18,547 nt of DNA from assembly GCA_030635405.1 (NCBI GenBank), contig DAOVZA010000005.1, positions 1 to 18,547 of the forward strand. Reading direction: 5' to 3'. The DNA comes from Desulfocapsa sp. Its GTDB lineage: Bacteria > Desulfobacterota > Desulfobulbia > Desulfobulbales > Desulfocapsaceae. The stretch's first letter is position 1. The number at the start of each line of letters is the position of its first letter. The translations under genes were made by a program, and so were the position numbers. The notes below the pieces were generated by a model that did not search any database, was not told the origin of the DNA, and saw nothing but the letters and a program-made list of their open reading frames with translations. Shown piece after piece: positions 1 through 8,093 of the stretch.

Positions 1-90
1 CATCAACTTTCAACTGATATGAAATTGTGTCAAGATGAAGAGTTACTGCTTTTGGATATTAAAAATAAAATATCACAAAACTGTACATAG
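1..90 (+). CDS. 3' end of an unidentified gene (partial, left edge)
   Basis: Frame 1 is open from the first base to a TAG at 88-90, giving a 29-residue C-terminal tail that ends in KISQNCT. The other two forward frames close within 21 bases. The stop lies 5 bases from the 3' end of the convergent TetR gene, which is normal packing for two converging genes. The tail is polar and acidic with a short leucine run; no domain can be recognised. It could be chance, because 29 open codons in AT-rich DNA are not rare. Confidence 0.45.
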   Translation, partial: HQLSTDMKLCQDEELLLLDIKNKISQNCT

Positions 91-95
91 AGATT

Positions 96-695
96 TTACT
101 TAAGAGAAACTTTAGGATCGAGAATTCCACAGAGAAAAATATCCAGTACCTGTTGGGTCGTTTCTTCAACAGTATATTCTGTTGTTCCTCCAACTGTCCA
201 TATTCGTGAAATCTCATCAAGTGCTCCAAAAAAGGCACGTTTGGCTATTCCAGGACGTATGGATGCTCGGTAGATATTTTGCTCCTGGCCGAGTTTAATA
301 ATATAAGAGATTATATTTACATATTCACTGAATTTATTGTTTCGATAATCTTTGATAAGCTTTGCACTTTGTCGCAATTCAATTTGAATAACTTCAGCAA
401 GGTTTTTGTTTCGCTTCATTACGGTGAGATGCTTTTTTGCGAATATTTCAAGCATTTTTCTTGGGTCGTCTTCAGCAGCAAGCAGTTTTTTTACCTGGAC
501 TATGAGGGCCCCAATCTCTTCTTCAAATACTGAAATCAGTATGTCAAACTTGTTGTTAAAATAAAGGTATATTGTTCCATCGGCAACCTTGGCTTCCTTG
601 GCAATGTCAGATATCCTTGCGTTGAAGAAACCTTTCTTTGCAAAAACTTTTGTGGCTGCGTGGATAATCTTTGTATGTTTGTTTGCTGCTTTCAT
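96..695 (-). CDS. TetR-family regulator resembling Bacillus-type FadR
   Basis: A one-domain regulator of 199 residues, the usual TetR length. The N-terminal helix-turn-helix is at about residues 28-47, with the family hallmark VADGTIYLYF (37-46) followed by NKFDILISVF. The ligand-binding part carries LAEVIQIELRQS (99-110) and FFGALDEISRIW (155-166). These match my memory of the Bacillus subtilis TetR-type FadR (YsiA), which represses fatty-acid degradation genes and lets go of DNA on binding long-chain acyl-CoA. It is not the unrelated GntR-type FadR of E. coli. The gene is divergent from purD-purE, and its promoter contains an 18-bp palindrome of the Bacillus FadR type, so autorepression is likely. 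There is no strong Shine-Dalgarno sequence before the ATG. Family membership is firm; acyl-CoA sensing is inferred from similarity. Confidence 0.88.
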   Translation of the reverse strand: MKAANKHTKIIHAATKVFAKKGFFNARISDIAKEAKVADGTIYLYFNNKFDILISVFEEEIGALIVQVKKLLAAEDDPRKMLEIFAKKHLTVMKRNKNLAEVIQIELRQSAKLIKDYRNNKFSEYVNIISYIIKLGQEQNIYRASIRPGIAKRAFFGALDEISRIWTVGGTTEYTVEETTQQVLDIFLCGILDPKVSLK

Positions 696-756
696 CGTCT
701 AAAAGTATTATGAAATACCAGAAATCTATGCTTTCTGATGTGGAAAGTAACACTAC

Positions 757-778
757 ACTGAATGGTCATTCATTCAGT
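757..778. promoter_or_regulatory. FadR-type palindromic operator
   Basis: A perfect inverted repeat: ACTGAATG (757-764), a 6-base spacer GTCATT, and CATTCAGT (771-778). The inner 18 bases have arms TGAATG and CATTCA six bases apart, the same arms and spacing as the Bacillus FadR consensus as I remember it. The site overlaps the -10 box and probable start point of the TetR gene's promoter, so a bound repressor would block its own transcription. I saw no second copy upstream of oleB, tolQ or purD. Confidence 0.65.
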
Positions 779-805
779 ATATATGTATGTTGTAAGAATT
801 GTCAA
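776..805 (-). promoter_or_regulatory. Sigma-70-like promoter of the TetR gene
   Basis: On the minus strand there is a perfect -35 TTGACA (805-800), an 18-base spacer and a -10 TATACT (781-776). Transcription would begin near 769, inside the palindromic operator, leaving a leader of about 74 bases before the start codon at 695. Confidence 0.6.
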
Positions 806-898
806 TATTTTGTCTTTGAATTGTTTGCTTTTTTTTATTTATTGTCAGATTTTAGGAAAAATAGATTATATAGAATATCTTTAAAGGCTCACTGTAGC

Positions 899-927
899 TT
901 GATACTCTTCAGTTCTCTCTATATACC
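899..927 (+). promoter_or_regulatory. Candidate promoter for purD-purE / tsaC
   Basis: TTGATA (899-904), 17 bases, then TATACC (922-927). Start would be near 934, about 30 bases before the purD ATG. The region is AT-rich, so other combinations are possible. No purine riboswitch is evident in the short leader. Confidence 0.35.
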
Positions 928-963
928 TAGAGGAATTAATACCCATTATTAACAGGAGAAAAA

Positions 964-2739
964 ATGAAAGTTCTCGTTGTCGGATCCGGAGGTCGTGAAC
1001 ATGCTTTGGTGTGGAAAATTCATCAAAGTTCTCGTGTAACAAAGGTTTATTGTGCTCCAGGTAACGCAGGAATCAGAAGAATGGCTGAGTGTGTTGATAT
1101 TGGTGTTACTGATATTGATAAACTGGTGGCCTTTGCTAAAAGTGAAAAAATTGAATTAACCGTTATCGGGCCTGAAATGTCACTTACCGCAGGCGTTGTT
1201 GATGCTTTTGAAAAAGAAGGATTAAGTGTTTTTGGTCCAAATCAGGACGCTGCAATTCTTGAAGGAAGTAAGGTGTACACTAAAGAATTCCTTAAAAAAT
1301 ACAAAATTCCAACGGCAAAATTTAAAGTTTTTAAGAATCCTCAAAAAGCCTACAAATATATCGATAAATGCGGTGCGCCCATAGTGATAAAAGCCGACGG
1401 TCTCGCTGCTGGAAAAGGTGTTATCGTAGCAACAACTGTTGAAGAGGCAAAAGATGCTGTCGATCTTATTATGCGTGATAAGGCATTCGGTGATGCAGGA
1501 AATAAGCTTATCATTGAGCAATGCCTTACAGGCGAAGAAGCTTCTTTTATAGCGTTTACTGATGGTAAAACTATTCTTCCCCTACCAACATCGCAGGACC
1601 ATAAGGCTGCATATGATGGTGATAATGGGCCAAATACCGGAGGAATGGGAGCGTATTCTCCTGCTCCAGTTGTTACTGAGAAAATAGCTGATTTTGTGAT
1701 GAAAAAAGTCATGCTTCCAACTATTAAAGGTATGGCTAAGGAGGGACGTCCCTACAAAGGAATGCTCTATGCCGGCCTCATGATAGATGGGGATGATGTA
1801 CAGGTACTTGAGTTTAACTGCCGTTTTGGTGATCCTGAAGCACAGCCTCTACTTATGCGACTTAAGAGCGATGTTGTCGATATCTTCGAGGCAGTTATAG
1901 ACGGACGACTTGATCAAATTGATATGAAAATTGATCCTCGTCCCACCGTATGTGTTGTTATGGCTTCTGGAGGGTATCCCGGCAACTATGAATCAGGAAA
2001 AATCATCACTGGCTTAAAAAAGGCTTCTGAGGTTAAAGATGTTGTGGTCTTTCATGCTGGAACCCAGATTCGCAAAGGGCGTGTAGCATCTTCAGGAGGA
2101 AGAGTCTTAGGTGTTACCGCTGTAGGAAAAGATTTAAACAAGGCAATTGATACAGCATATAAAGCTGCTAATATGATCTCCTGGACTGGATCTTTTAATC
2201 GTACTGATATCGGTGCTAAAGCATTAACTAGACGCCAGGAACTTGATGCTAAACCAGTTGTCGGTATTGTCATGGGAAGTGATTCCGACTTACCGGTAAT
2301 GCAGGCAGCAGCAGATTTCTTACGGTCCATGAATATACCATATGAAATGACTGTAGCTTCTGCACATCGAACACCTGAGCGTGCTGCACGGTTTGCTTCA
2401 ACTGCTCAAAAGAGAGGTTTGAAGTTAATTATTGCTGGTGCCGGGATGGCAGCCCACTTAGCTGGCGTACTCGCGGCTCATACTGATTTACCTGTGATAG
2501 GTGTACCACTTGATGCCTCACCACTCAATGGCTTGGATGCGCTACTGGCTACGGTTCAAATGCCTCCAGGAATCCCTGTAGCCACTATGGGAATAGGGAA
2601 GCCAGGAGCCAAAAATGCAGCTGTTCTTGCCGCTAGAATTTTAGCCTTGAGTGATAAAGGGTTGCGGGAAAAAGTTGCTGAATATAAAATTGTTATGGCA
2701 AAAGAAGTTGAAGAAAAGGCACGACGAATTGGCTTGTAG
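964..2739 (+). CDS. purDE: PurD-PurE fusion: GAR synthetase + N5-CAIR mutase
   Basis: A 591-residue protein joining two enzymes of cytosolic purine synthesis. Residues 1 to about 424 are a full-length PurD (phosphoribosylamine + glycine + ATP to GAR). They show the N-terminal GSGGREHA (7-14), the ATP-grasp domain with IKADGLAAGKGV (142-153), NTGGMGAYSP (224-233) and EFNCRFGDPEAQ (283-294). Residues from about 430 to 591 are a complete PurE with GSDSD (438-442), SAHRTP (466-471, carrying the catalytic His) and AGAGMAAHLAG (491-501). The QMPPGIPVATMGIG stretch fits class I PurE (N5-CAIR mutase), which relies on a separate PurK not seen here. The junction is a short linker with no stop or frameshift. 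A good Shine-Dalgarno AGGAGA precedes the ATG. The two activities are not consecutive in the pathway, so the fusion more likely sets stoichiometry than channels substrate. Confidence 0.95.
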   Translation: MKVLVVGSGGREHALVWKIHQSSRVTKVYCAPGNAGIRRMAECVDIGVTDIDKLVAFAKSEKIELTVIGPEMSLTAGVVDAFEKEGLSVFGPNQDAAILEGSKVYTKEFLKKYKIPTAKFKVFKNPQKAYKYIDKCGAPIVIKADGLAAGKGVIVATTVEEAKDAVDLIMRDKAFGDAGNKLIIEQCLTGEEASFIAFTDGKTILPLPTSQDHKAAYDGDNGPNTGGMGAYSPAPVVTEKIADFVMKKVMLPTIKGMAKEGRPYKGMLYAGLMIDGDDVQVLEFNCRFGDPEAQPLLMRLKSDVVDIFEAVIDGRLDQIDMKIDPRPTVCVVMASGGYPGNYESGKIITGLKKASEVKDVVVFHAGTQIRKGRVASSGGRVLGVTAVGKDLNKAIDTAYKAANMISWTGSFNRTDIGAKALTRRQELDAKPVVGIVMGSDSDLPVMQAAADFLRSMNIPYEMTVASAHRTPERAARFASTAQKRGLKLIIAGAGMAAHLAGVLAAHTDLPVIGVPLDASPLNGLDALLATVQMPPGIPVATMGIGKPGAKNAAVLAARILALSDKGLREKVAEYKIVMAKEVEEKARRIGL

Positions 2740-2753
2740 TCTTTTACTTTCGT

Positions 2754-3389
2754 ATGCTACTCAGTAAACAGGACTTTGAACGGGCTTTAAAATCTTTAAA
2801 GCAGGGTGGAATTGTTGCCTATCCCACCGAAACCTTTTATGGCCTTGCCGTTGATTCAAATAACGAAAAGGCCATAACTGCTCTTTATCATCTTAAGAAA
2901 AGAGATCCTCATAAACCTCTCTCTCTCATTGTTCCTGATGTTGAAAGTATTTCAAAATTTGTTTCATCAATCCCTGAAGTCTATCACGAATTAATTGATT
3001 CATTTTGGCCTGGCCCTTTGACCCTGATATTCCCGGTAAACAAAAAACTTTCCCCTTTGTTAATCGGTGGCGGTGATTCTGTTGCAATCCGGGTTTCATC
3101 ACACCCTGTTGCACAAACGCTTTGTTCTGAGTGGGGGGCAGCACTTACTGCAACAAGTGCTAACTTGAGTGGGCATCAACCACTCAATACCGCTTTAGAT
3201 GTTAAACGATTATGGGGAAAGCAGATCTCTTACATTCTGGATGGTGGAAAAACAAGAGGAGGGCAGGGGTCTACAATTATTCAGTGCTCTGATACTGAAA
3301 AAAAATGTTATGTTGAGAGAGAAGGAGTAATCGATATCTCCAAACTGAAACAACACCTGCCTTCAAATTATATCGTTTGCAAAGTGTAA
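2754..3389 (+). CDS. tsaC: L-threonylcarbamoyladenylate synthase (TsaC/Sua5/YrdC family)
   Basis: A 211-residue single-domain YrdC-fold protein that makes threonylcarbamoyl-AMP from threonine, bicarbonate and ATP, the first step of the t6A37 modification of ANN-decoding tRNAs. Visible family motifs are PTETFYGLA (24-32), KKRDPHKPLSL (48-58), FWPGPLT (84-90), AIRV (111-114), TATSANLSG (132-140) and a late STII (173-176). The long C-terminal Sua5 domain is absent, so it is of TsaC length. It starts 14 bases after the purD-purE stop with no obvious ribosome-binding site, which suggests co-transcription and translational coupling. The YciO-like branch of this family has no proven t6A role, but the motifs here favour the synthase. 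Confidence 0.88.
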   Translation: MLLSKQDFERALKSLKQGGIVAYPTETFYGLAVDSNNEKAITALYHLKKRDPHKPLSLIVPDVESISKFVSSIPEVYHELIDSFWPGPLTLIFPVNKKLSPLLIGGGDSVAIRVSSHPVAQTLCSEWGAALTATSANLSGHQPLNTALDVKRLWGKQISYILDGGKTRGGQGSTIIQCSDTEKKCYVEREGVIDISKLKQHLPSNYIVCKV

Positions 3390-3404
3390 TGTTTATATGA
3401 TAAT
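3377..3404 (+). promoter_or_regulatory. Possible promoter for the HPt gene
   Basis: TTGCAA (3377-3382), 16 bases, GATAAT (3399-3404), overlapping the end of the tsaC gene and 80 bases before the HPt start. It is moderate in quality, in a strongly AT-rich gap of 95 bases that holds nothing else recognisable. Confidence 0.3.
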
Positions 3405-3484
3405 ATTTTCTAAGTTATCTTTATTTAAGAAATTAAACAAATGCTCGTCATTTGATTTATGTATATTTGCGGAAGGAGTTTTGA

Positions 3485-3808
3485 ATGAGTGATCTGAAAT
3501 GGAATAAAGAATTTGCTCTCGAGCAGGCAGCAGAAGATGAAGAATTGTTACAAGAATTGATAGTTATTTTTAAAGAGTCCTCCAAATCTGATCTTGCTAA
3601 TCTGCAACAAGGCATCGCTAAAGGCGATGCTACCATGGGAAGAGCAAGTGCCCATTCCATAAAAGGTGCAGCTGCAAGTCTTGGTTTTGTAGCGATTCAG
3701 GAAGTTACAGCAGAAATGGAGGAGGATTGTCGTAATGGGTCTTTATCTGTTTCCACAAAACTTCTTCCAAAGCTTGAGGTATTACTGGGGCTGCTCCAAG
3801 AATTATAA
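3485..3808 (+). CDS. Stand-alone HPt (histidine phosphotransfer) domain protein
   Basis: A 107-residue, all-helical, cytoplasmic protein consisting of one HPt domain. The phospho-acceptor is His57 in AHSIKGAAASLG (56-67), the classic HxxKG signature with the following small residues that allow helix packing. Such proteins relay phosphoryl groups between a hybrid kinase's receiver and a response regulator. A strong Shine-Dalgarno (AAGGAG) sits 7 bases before the ATG. No kinase, receiver or regulator is nearby, so its partners are unknown. The stop codon is 8 bases from the stop of the convergent ABC gene; a short AT-rich stem (TAAGA/TCTTA around AACG, 3806-3819) spans both stops and might help termination in either direction, but it is weak. 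Confidence 0.88.
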   Translation: MSDLKWNKEFALEQAAEDEELLQELIVIFKESSKSDLANLQQGIAKGDATMGRASAHSIKGAAASLGFVAIQEVTAEMEEDCRNGSLSVSTKLLPKLEVLLGLLQEL

Positions 3809-3816
3809 GAAACGTC

Positions 3817-5436
3817 TTAATTATTACCAAGTGCTGCAGCAAATAGTCGTTTTGTATATGTATGCTCAGGAGTGTTAAAGATTTTGTCGGCAGCACCCGA
3901 TTCAACTATTCTTCCATTCTGCATAACGGCCACATTATCTGCAAGTGCCCTTACGACGCGAAGGTCATGTGATATAAAGAGATAGGTGATTCCGTATCGA
4001 TCCTGAAGCTCAATCAGGAGATCAATGATCTGTTTTTGAATAGTCATATCAAGTGCTGATGTTGGTTCGTCAAGGACGAGAAAGTCTGGTTGTAAAACTA
4101 TCGAACGGGCAATTGCTATTCGTTGCCGTTGTCCTCCTGAAAATTCATGTGGAAAACGCCCCATCATATCTGCACTAAGCCCTACTTCAACAAGTATTTG
4201 TGCTACTTTTTGTTTTTGTTCCAGACGTGTTTTTCCAATTCCATGTACCTTCATACCTTCCATTATGATCTGGCCAATAGTCAGTCGTGGTGAAAGAGAA
4301 GAGAAGGGGTCCTGAAATACTATCTGAAGATTTCTGCGCAATGGACGCATTTCCTTATTGCTAAGTTCCTGTAAATCTTTTCCATTAAATACTATTTTTC
4401 CATTACTTTTCGTAAGCTTTAAAATGGCAAAGGCAAGGGTTGATTTTCCTGAGCCGGATTCTCCAACAAGTCCGTATGTTGTCCCTCTTTTGATAGAAAG
4501 ATCGACACAATCAACTGCTCGTATGCTGTTTGTTTCGACATCTTTTTTAAAAAATTCCTTCCAACTCTTTTTGAACTGAAAAGTACAACTGACTTTAGAG
4601 AGTTCGAGAAGATTTGTGGTGGTTGTTTTGGGACTGTGATGAATAACAGGAACCGAATTTAACAATCGTTTTGTGTAGTTTTGTTGAGGATTGTCAAACA
4701 CAGAATTTGTCTTTCCATGTTCGATAATTCTCCCGTCTTTCATAATATGAACAGTATCAGCAATTCGTTTTACCATCGTAAGATCATGGGTGATGAGTAA
4801 AAGTGCCATTCCAAATTCATTTTGTAGATCTCGGATTAGATCAAGAATCTGTACCTGAATTGTAACATCGAGTGCTGTGGTGGGTTCATCAGCGATAAGC
4901 AGAGATGGCTTACATGCAAGAGCCATGGCGATCATAACCCTTTGGCGTTGACCTCCTGAAAGTTGGTGCGGATATACTTTCATCCGAGCTGCTGCTTCAT
5001 CAATCCCAGTGCGCTCAAGAAGTTTTATTGCCTCGTTGTGAGCCTGCTTTTTTGTGAGATTTTGATGAAGGAGTAATGGCTCCATGAGCTGGTTACCACT
5101 GCTATATACCGGATTTAATGATGTCATTGGCTCCTGAAAGATCATAGCAATTCTATTTCCACGAACTGCTCTAAGCTCTTTTTTATTCATTTCAGAAATA
5201 TCATTTCCTTCAAAAGAAATGGTACCACTTGTATCAACATTTGAAGAATCTTCAAGTAGTCGGAGAATAGAAAGAGCTGTTACTGATTTACCGGAGCCGG
5301 ATTCGCCAACGAGAGCAACAGTTTCGCCACTGTCAACCGACAGGGAAACATCAAATAGGGCCTGTTTTCTCACTGGTAGTTTTTCACCGGTATCGATGTG
5401 AAAAGTGAGATTCAGTTTGTTTATATCAAGGAGCAT
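3817..5436 (-). CDS. Tandem ABC ATPase, oligopeptide/microcin C-type (YejF-like)
   Basis: A 539-residue cytoplasmic protein made of two complete ABC ATPase domains, as in YejF or a DppD-DppF fusion, which power uptake of peptides or related compounds. Domain 1 has Walker A GESGSGKS (44-51), Q-loop Gln101, signature LSGGQ (159-163), Walker B LLIADEP (179-185) and H-loop His217. Domain 2 has GESGSGKS (325-332), Gln375, FSGGQ (432-436), LVLDEP (453-458) and His490. Both look catalytically intact. Each ends with the oligopeptide-family tail, seen as NYTKRLL (253-259) and TYTKRLF (526-532). No permease or substrate-binding protein gene is next to it, so the rest of the transporter must be elsewhere and the substrate cannot be assigned. 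Its leader is shared back to back with oleB. Confidence 0.93.
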   Translation of the reverse strand: MLLDINKLNLTFHIDTGEKLPVRKQALFDVSLSVDSGETVALVGESGSGKSVTALSILRLLEDSSNVDTSGTISFEGNDISEMNKKELRAVRGNRIAMIFQEPMTSLNPVYSSGNQLMEPLLLHQNLTKKQAHNEAIKLLERTGIDEAAARMKVYPHQLSGGQRQRVMIAMALACKPSLLIADEPTTALDVTIQVQILDLIRDLQNEFGMALLLITHDLTMVKRIADTVHIMKDGRIIEHGKTNSVFDNPQQNYTKRLLNSVPVIHHSPKTTTTNLLELSKVSCTFQFKKSWKEFFKKDVETNSIRAVDCVDLSIKRGTTYGLVGESGSGKSTLAFAILKLTKSNGKIVFNGKDLQELSNKEMRPLRRNLQIVFQDPFSSLSPRLTIGQIIMEGMKVHGIGKTRLEQKQKVAQILVEVGLSADMMGRFPHEFSGGQRQRIAIARSIVLQPDFLVLDEPTSALDMTIQKQIIDLLIELQDRYGITYLFISHDLRVVRALADNVAVMQNGRIVESGAADKIFNTPEHTYTKRLFAAALGNN

Positions 5437-5478
5437 AAATAAAATCCGAATTGCTGAATAGTGTGATATGAAGGATTA

Positions 5479-5510
5479 TGGTATTATACAGGAAATCTTT
5501 TGCTGAGCAA
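5479..5510. promoter_or_regulatory. Overlapping divergent promoters between the ABC gene and oleB
   Basis: On the minus strand a perfect -10 TATAAT lies at 5488-5483, with TTGCTC 16 bases upstream, pointing at the ABC ATPase gene. On the plus strand an extended -10, TGG+TATTAT (5479-5487), points at oleB. The two -10 boxes share the same bases, so polymerase could serve only one direction at a time. The rest of the 105-base gap shows no repeat or obvious operator. Confidence 0.35.
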
Positions 5511-5541
5511 GGAAATAGGGTGTGCTTTTTACTGAAAAGAG

Positions 5542-6468
5542 TTGACACAATCCCCGTGTAAGCCTAAGTTTCAGCAACTCTCTAAACTTCACACAACAGA
5601 AAATATCGTGTATCCTGACTATCTCTTTCAATCTCATTATTTTACCATTGGCAATCATCAAATTCACTATGTGGATGAAGGGCAAGGCGATGTTATTGTC
5701 ATGGTTCATGGCAACCCTACCTGGTCCTATTATTATCGTCGTCTTATCAGTCTACTTTCCAAAGATCATCGTGTTATAGCTATTGATCATCTGGGTTGTG
5801 GGCTTTCTGATAAACCTCAGGACTATAACTATTGTTTGCAGAATCATATCGACAATCTTGATTCTCTGCTTTCTCATCTTGATGTTCAGGAGTTTTCTCT
5901 GGTTGTTCACGACTGGGGAGGGGCAATTGGGATGGGCGTTGCTGCTAATCATCCAACAATGCTGCAAAGAGCCATGGTCTTGAATACCGCTGCTTTTCGA
6001 TCCCAGCGTATCCCTTTACGAATAAGTGCTTGTCGATGGCCTCTTATTGGTGAGCCTTTGGTTCGTGGTCTTAACGGCTTTGCCGGACCCGCAATCTGGA
6101 TGGCTGTAACAAAGAAAATGGATAACGAAACAGCACAAGCTTATCTTGCGCCCTATGATTCATGGGCTAATCGGGTAGCTGTTTCGGCCTTTGTTAAAGA
6201 TATTCCTCTCACCCAGGAACATCAATCCTATTCAACATTAAAAGCTGTAGAAGATGGTCTGGGTAAACTTCAGGAATTGAACCTGCCAATGCTTATTTGT
6301 TGGGGAGGAAAAGACTTTTGTTTCAATAGATCATTTTATGATGAGTGGTGTATGCGTTTTCCTAACGCTGAAGCACACTATTTTTCAAAAAGCGGACATT
6401 ATATACTGGAAGATTCATTTAATGAAATAGCACCTCTTGCTACTCAGTTTTTTGGGAGTAATGAGTGA
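5542..6468 (+). CDS. oleB: OleB, beta-lactone decarboxylase (alpha/beta hydrolase fold)
   Basis: A haloalkane-dehalogenase-like alpha/beta hydrolase that removes CO2 from the beta-lactone made by OleC and releases the cis-olefin. It has the oxyanion motif HGNPTWS (56-62), the nucleophile Asp124 in VVHDWGG (121-127) where ordinary esterases have Ser, the acid Asp258 in GGKDF, and catalytic His286 in SGHYILED. Identity as OleB rather than a dehalogenase follows from the oleC and oleD genes fused to it by overlap. The start is uncertain: the frame opens only 6 bases before the TTG at 5542, and no in-frame ATG exists before residue 54, inside the fold. A GTG at 5608 (residue 23) is the alternative. 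Neither has a well-placed ribosome-binding site. Confidence 0.9.
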   Translation: MTQSPCKPKFQQLSKLHTTENIVYPDYLFQSHYFTIGNHQIHYVDEGQGDVIVMVHGNPTWSYYYRRLISLLSKDHRVIAIDHLGCGLSDKPQDYNYCLQNHIDNLDSLLSHLDVQEFSLVVHDWGGAIGMGVAANHPTMLQRAMVLNTAAFRSQRIPLRISACRWPLIGEPLVRGLNGFAGPAIWMAVTKKMDNETAQAYLAPYDSWANRVAVSAFVKDIPLTQEHQSYSTLKAVEDGLGKLQELNLPMLICWGGKDFCFNRSFYDEWCMRFPNAEAHYFSKSGHYILEDSFNEIAPLATQFFGSNE

Positions 6469-8093
6469 GCCTCAATATAGCCCATTCACTTTCAGAAATA
6501 TCAAAAACCCTTGGCAGTACAATTGGGTTAGTTGAAGCAGCTACAGGAAATAAAGTAACCTTTTCTGAGCTCAACAGACGTTCGAACGCTTATGCACATA
6601 TAATAAAGAATAAAGGAATAGAGCCAGGGCAGCGTGTTATGCTCATGGTGAAACCTTCCATTGACTTTATCTGTCTCACCTTCGCTCTTTTTAAAATTGG
6701 AGCTCCTGTGATACTCATAGATCCTGGCATGGGATATAAAAACCTTCTTAGATGCATAGAAGGTGTTAATCCCGTTGCATTTATAGGGATCCCTAAGGCT
6801 CATCTGTTTAAAACAGTGTTTAATAAACAATTTCGGTCGGTTACTAAAACCTTTTGCTGTGGAAATTCCTTTGGGCTCTTTGGCCAGGACATAACAAAAC
6901 TTGCCAGGAAGGATTATGGATCATTTACTGCCTATGATGCTGACACAGATGATCTTGCCCCTATCATTTTTACTTCCGGTTCGACAGCGCCACCTAATGG
7001 TGTTCGTTATGAACATTCAATCTTTTATGCACAACTTCGATTGAACCGTGATTATTACGGAATCGGTCCGGGCCAGGTTGACCAGCCTGCCTTTCCACTT
7101 TTTGCACTGTTTTCGACTGCTCTTGGTGCAACGGCCGTTATTCCGGATATGGACCCAACACATCCAGCTAAGGTAAATCCTGAGAAATATGTTTCATCTA
7201 TCGAAAAATACGGCGTAACGTATTCGTTTGGTTCCCCTGCAATTTGGAATGTTATTTCTAAATTCTGTGAAAAAAAAGATCATCGGATGAAAACATTAGA
7301 TAAAGTTTTGATGGCTGGTGCACCTGTTTCAGGGGAGCTTGTTTCGAGATTACAAACTGTTTTACAAGATGATGTCACTATTCATACCCCCTATGGGGCA
7401 ACGGAGAGTCTACCTATTGTGTCCATAGAAGGGAAAGAGATAACCAATACAACATGGCCTTCCACTAAGGAAGGGAAAGGCACCTGTGTCGGACGTTCCT
7501 TACCTGGCATTGATATCAGGATTGTTCCCATATCAGATTCAATTATTTCATCCTTTGATCCAGCCACTATTTTACCATCAGGTCAAATTGGTGAAATTAT
7601 AGTCCGAGGAGATGTCGTGACTCGAGCCTATGAAAATAATGACTCTGAAAACAAACTTGCCAAAATAGCCGATGGAGATTCTTTTTGGCATCGTATGGGA
7701 GATGTCGGATATCTTGATGAAACTGATAGGCTTTGGTTTTGTGGAAGGCGTGCGCATCGTGTGGTTGTTAAAAATGAAACATTCTTTACCATTCCCTGTG
7801 AAGCAATTTACAATAATCATCCCGATGTTTTTCGCTCAGCTCTTGTTGGTGTATTGGATTCAAATAAAAAGACTGTTCCAGTGATCATTTTTGAGCCAGA
7901 GAAACAATCTACTACAGAAAGTAATCAACTTTTAGATGAGCTTCGCGAATTAGGCAAACAGAACAATCTTACCGCTAAAATTGAATATTATCTGATACAT
8001 CCAGATTTTCCAGTCGATATTCGTCATAATGCTAAGATATTTAGAGAAAAGCTCAGTGTCTGGGCCACAGAAAAGCTCGGGTCCGTTCTATGA
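6465..8093 (+). CDS. oleC: OleC, beta-lactone synthetase (ANL superfamily)
   Basis: A 542-residue AMP-forming enzyme of the acyl-CoA-synthetase/luciferase superfamily. In the ole pathway it uses ATP to close a 2-alkyl-3-hydroxy acid into a beta-lactone. Motifs seen: P-loop TSGSTAPPNGV (170-180), TPYGATES (308-315), MGDVGYLDE (411-419), the hinge WFCGRRAHRV (424-433) and the C-terminal HNAKI with the expected adenylation lysine at 524. The WFCGR-AHRV hinge is typical of OleC as I recall it. The P-loop is odd: the usual Gly is Ala175 and the usual Lys is Asn178. The gene begins with GTG inside the oleB stop (GTGA overlap), with GGGAG 6 bases upstream, so the pair is translationally coupled. Confidence 0.92.
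   Translation: MSLNIAHSLSEISKTLGSTIGLVEAATGNKVTFSELNRRSNAYAHIIKNKGIEPGQRVMLMVKPSIDFICLTFALFKIGAPVILIDPGMGYKNLLRCIEGVNPVAFIGIPKAHLFKTVFNKQFRSVTKTFCCGNSFGLFGQDITKLARKDYGSFTAYDADTDDLAPIIFTSGSTAPPNGVRYEHSIFYAQLRLNRDYYGIGPGQVDQPAFPLFALFSTALGATAVIPDMDPTHPAKVNPEKYVSSIEKYGVTYSFGSPAIWNVISKFCEKKDHRMKTLDKVLMAGAPVSGELVSRLQTVLQDDVTIHTPYGATESLPIVSIEGKEITNTTWPSTKEGKGTCVGRSLPGIDIRIVPISDSIISSFDPATILPSGQIGEIIVRGDVVTRAYENNDSENKLAKIADGDSFWHRMGDVGYLDETDRLWFCGRRAHRVVVKNETFFTIPCEAIYNNHPDVFRSALVGVLDSNKKTVPVIIFEPEKQSTTESNQLLDELRELGKQNNLTAKIEYYLIHPDFPVDIRHNAKIFREKLSVWATEKLGSVL

Noticed and set aside
671..952. A 93-codon + strand ORF between the TetR gene and purD
   Set aside because: It overlaps the TetR start, runs through the FadR-type operator and both promoters, and its product is low-complexity Phe/Ser/Leu-rich with no family resemblance. 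It is AT-rich noise.
1350..1712. A 120-codon minus-strand ORF inside purD
   Set aside because: It is a shadow of the strongly conserved ATP-grasp coding frame, with no independent signals.
3806..3819. Inverted repeat between the HPt and ABC genes as a bidirectional terminator
   Set aside because: It has only five A/T-rich pairs and no clear U tract. It is mentioned in the HPt entry but is too weak to list as a terminator.
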